Assembly: GCA_031406135.1 (NCBI GenBank)
Contig: JANOGU010000189.1
Coordinates: forward strand, 1-6,931
From: JANOGU01 sp031406135
GTDB lineage: Bacteria > Pseudomonadota > Alphaproteobacteria > Rhodobacterales > Rhodobacteraceae
Reading direction: 5' to 3'
Length of the DNA: 6,931 nucleotides
In this document: in pieces, positions 5,585 to 6,931 of the stretch
Numbering within the stretch: position 1 is the stretch's first letter
How the letters are laid out: every line of letters begins with the position of its first letter
Notes under the pieces: generated by a model
What the model was told of the DNA's origin: nothing
Seen by the model: the letters and a program-made list of their open reading frames with translations, nothing else
Databases searched by the model: none
Made by a program: the position numbers and the translations under genes

Positions 5585-6874
5585 ATGGCGTTGGATGTGC
5601 AGGGCGGAATCGCGCCATACGCGGCCCCGGTGAAAGACCTCTACGAGGTGGGCGAAATGCCGCCCCTGGGCCATGTGCCGGCGAAAATGTACGCCTGGGC
5701 GATCCGCAAGGACCGCCATGGCCCGCCGGACACTTCGATGCTGGTCGAGGTGCTGGACACCTGGAAGATCGCCTCCGACGAGGTGCTGGTGCTCGTCATG
5801 GCGGCCGGGGTGAACTACAACGGCGTCTGGGCCGGGCTCGGCCAGCCGATCAGCCCGCTCGACGGCCACGGTCAGCCCTACCACATCGCCGGATCGGACG
5901 CTTCGGGCATCGTCTGGGCGGTGGGCGACCGGGTACGGCGCTGGAAGGTGGGCGACGAGGTCGTCATCCACTGCAACCAGGACGACGGCGACGACGAGGA
6001 ATGCAACGGCGGCGACCCGATGTTTTCCACCAGCCAGCGGATCTGGGGCTACGAGACGCCGGACGGCTCGTTCGCCCAGTTCGCCCGGGTGCAGGCGCGC
6101 CAGCTGATGCGCCGCCCGCGGCACCTGACCTGGGAGGAAAGCGCCTGCTACACGCTGACGCTGGCCACCGCCTGGCGGATGCTGTTCGGGCACGAGCCGC
6201 ATGATCTGCAGCCCGGGCAGAACGTGCTGGTCTGGGGCGCCGCGGGGGGCTTGGGCTCCTACGCGATCCAGCTGATCAGCGCCGCAGGGGCCAACGCCAT
6301 CGCGGTGATTTCCGACGCGGACAAGCGCGACTTCGTCATGGGCCTGGGCGCCAAGGGCACGATCAACCGCAAGGAATTCGCCTGCTGGGGCCAGATGCCC
6401 AAGGTGGGCTCGGCGGAATACAAGACCTGGTTCAACGAGGTCCGCAAATTCGGCAAGGCGATCTGGGAGATCACCGGCAAGGGCGTCAACGTCGATCTGG
6501 TGTTCGAACACCCCGGCGAGCAGACCTTTCCGGTGTCGGTCTTCGTGGTCAAGCGCGGCGGCATGGTGGTGATCTGCGCCGGCACCTCCGGCTTCAACCT
6601 GACGCTCGACGCGCGCTATCTGTGGATGCACCAGAAGCGGGTGCAGGGCTCGCATTTCGCCAACCTCAAGCAGGCCAGCGCGGCCAACGAGTTCATGGTC
6701 GGCCGCCGGCTCGACCCCTGCATGTCCGAGGTGTTCCCCTGGGCGGAGATTCCGGCGGCGCATATGAAGATGCTGGGCAACACCCACAAGCCCGGCAACA
6801 TGGCGGTGCTGGTGCAGGCGCCCCGCCCCGGCCTGCGTACCTTCGAGGACGCGCTGGAGGCCGGGCCGGGCTGA
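5585..6874 (+). CDS. ccr: Crotonyl-CoA carboxylase/reductase
   Basis: A 429-residue cytoplasmic enzyme of the medium-chain dehydrogenase/reductase superfamily. It reductively carboxylates crotonyl-CoA with CO2 and NADPH to (2S)-ethylmalonyl-CoA, the committed step of the ethylmalonyl-CoA pathway. Visible landmarks are VNYNGVWAG (76-84), the Ccr-typical acidic insert NQDDGDDEECNGGDP (131-145), WGYETPDGSFAQF (154-166), the nucleotide-binding loop VWGAAGGLGS (216-225) and GSHFAN (355-360). N79, E157 and H357 are likely counterparts of the CO2-pocket Asn, Glu and His described for the Kitasatospora enzyme, inferred from motifs without alignment. Length is essentially that of characterised Ccr proteins. 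ATG 5585 has a strong AGGAG (5574-5578) 6 bases upstream, and the family N-terminus starts here; longer in-frame starts run into the acyltransferase. It lies downstream of, and codirectional with, the acyltransferase gene. No missing residue or frameshift is seen. Confidence 0.97.
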   Translation: MALDVQGGIAPYAAPVKDLYEVGEMPPLGHVPAKMYAWAIRKDRHGPPDTSMLVEVLDTWKIASDEVLVLVMAAGVNYNGVWAGLGQPISPLDGHGQPYHIAGSDASGIVWAVGDRVRRWKVGDEVVIHCNQDDGDDEECNGGDPMFSTSQRIWGYETPDGSFAQFARVQARQLMRRPRHLTWEESACYTLTLATAWRMLFGHEPHDLQPGQNVLVWGAAGGLGSYAIQLISAAGANAIAVISDADKRDFVMGLGAKGTINRKEFACWGQMPKVGSAEYKTWFNEVRKFGKAIWEITGKGVNVDLVFEHPGEQTFPVSVFVVKRGGMVVICAGTSGFNLTLDARYLWMHQKRVQGSHFANLKQASAANEFMVGRRLDPCMSEVFPWAEIPAAHMKMLGNTHKPGNMAVLVQAPRPGLRTFEDALEAGPG

Positions 6875-6931
6875 CGCGCCCTGACTTCGGCCGCAGCACC
6901 GCCCGCCCCGGCGCCGTCCCGCGCGGCTTTC

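Noticed and set aside
2178..5633. 1151-residue plus-strand open frame spanning ecm, the divergent spacer, the acyltransferase and the ccr start
   Set aside because: It is antisense to ecm and out of frame with the acyltransferase; its translation is Arg/Gly/Pro-rich with no family motif, as expected from high third-position GC.
5525..6787. 420-residue minus-strand frame across ccr
   Set aside because: Shadow of ccr; composition is typical antisense of GC-rich coding DNA and there is no recognisable domain.
6890..6927. Possible terminator after ccr (GCCGC 6890-6894 with GCGGC 6923-6927, then TTT)
   Set aside because: Only a 5-bp stem with a 28-base loop at the window edge; expected by chance in this GC content.
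1..6931. CRISPR array, tRNA/rRNA gene, insertion sequence or defence system
   Set aside because: No regularly spaced repeats, no clover-leaf or rRNA-like sequence, no transposase or nuclease motifs seen; the genes are ordinary metabolic and lipid families.

Overview
The window looks like chromosomal DNA of a GC-rich alphaproteobacterium, most likely Rhodobacteraceae (Rhodobacter/Paracoccus-like). I base this on the strong G/C third-position bias and on how closely the crotonyl-CoA carboxylase/reductase and ethylmalonyl-CoA mutase match, from memory, the Rhodobacter proteins. No alignment was run. I see no phage, transposon, CRISPR or RNA-gene signal.

Layout: a membrane fatty acid desaturase lies on the minus strand and runs off the left edge (to 829). 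It is divergent from an XRE-type regulator on the plus strand (938-1792). A 178-bp convergent spacer holds a perfect 23-bp inverted repeat and separates the regulator from ecm on the minus strand (1971-3935). A 190-bp divergent spacer, dense in dyad symmetry, separates ecm from a PlsB-like acyltransferase on the plus strand (4126-5502). After an AT-rich 82-bp gap with a 14-bp palindrome comes ccr on the plus strand (5585-6874). I see nothing convincing in the last 57 bases.

Function: Ccr makes (2S)-ethylmalonyl-CoA by reductive carboxylation of crotonyl-CoA. After epimerisation by an enzyme not in this window, Ecm rearranges (2R)-ethylmalonyl-CoA to methylsuccinyl-CoA. These are the two signature steps of the ethylmalonyl-CoA pathway, used to assimilate acetyl-CoA without isocitrate lyase. 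The other pathway enzymes (methylsuccinyl-CoA dehydrogenase, mesaconyl-CoA hydratase, lyase) must be encoded elsewhere. Two lipid genes, desaturase and acyltransferase, are interleaved with them.

The genes are known families. The parts that may be undescribed are the regulator, whose C-terminal 200 residues I cannot assign firmly, and the set of dyad-symmetric sites in front of the regulator, ecm and ccr.
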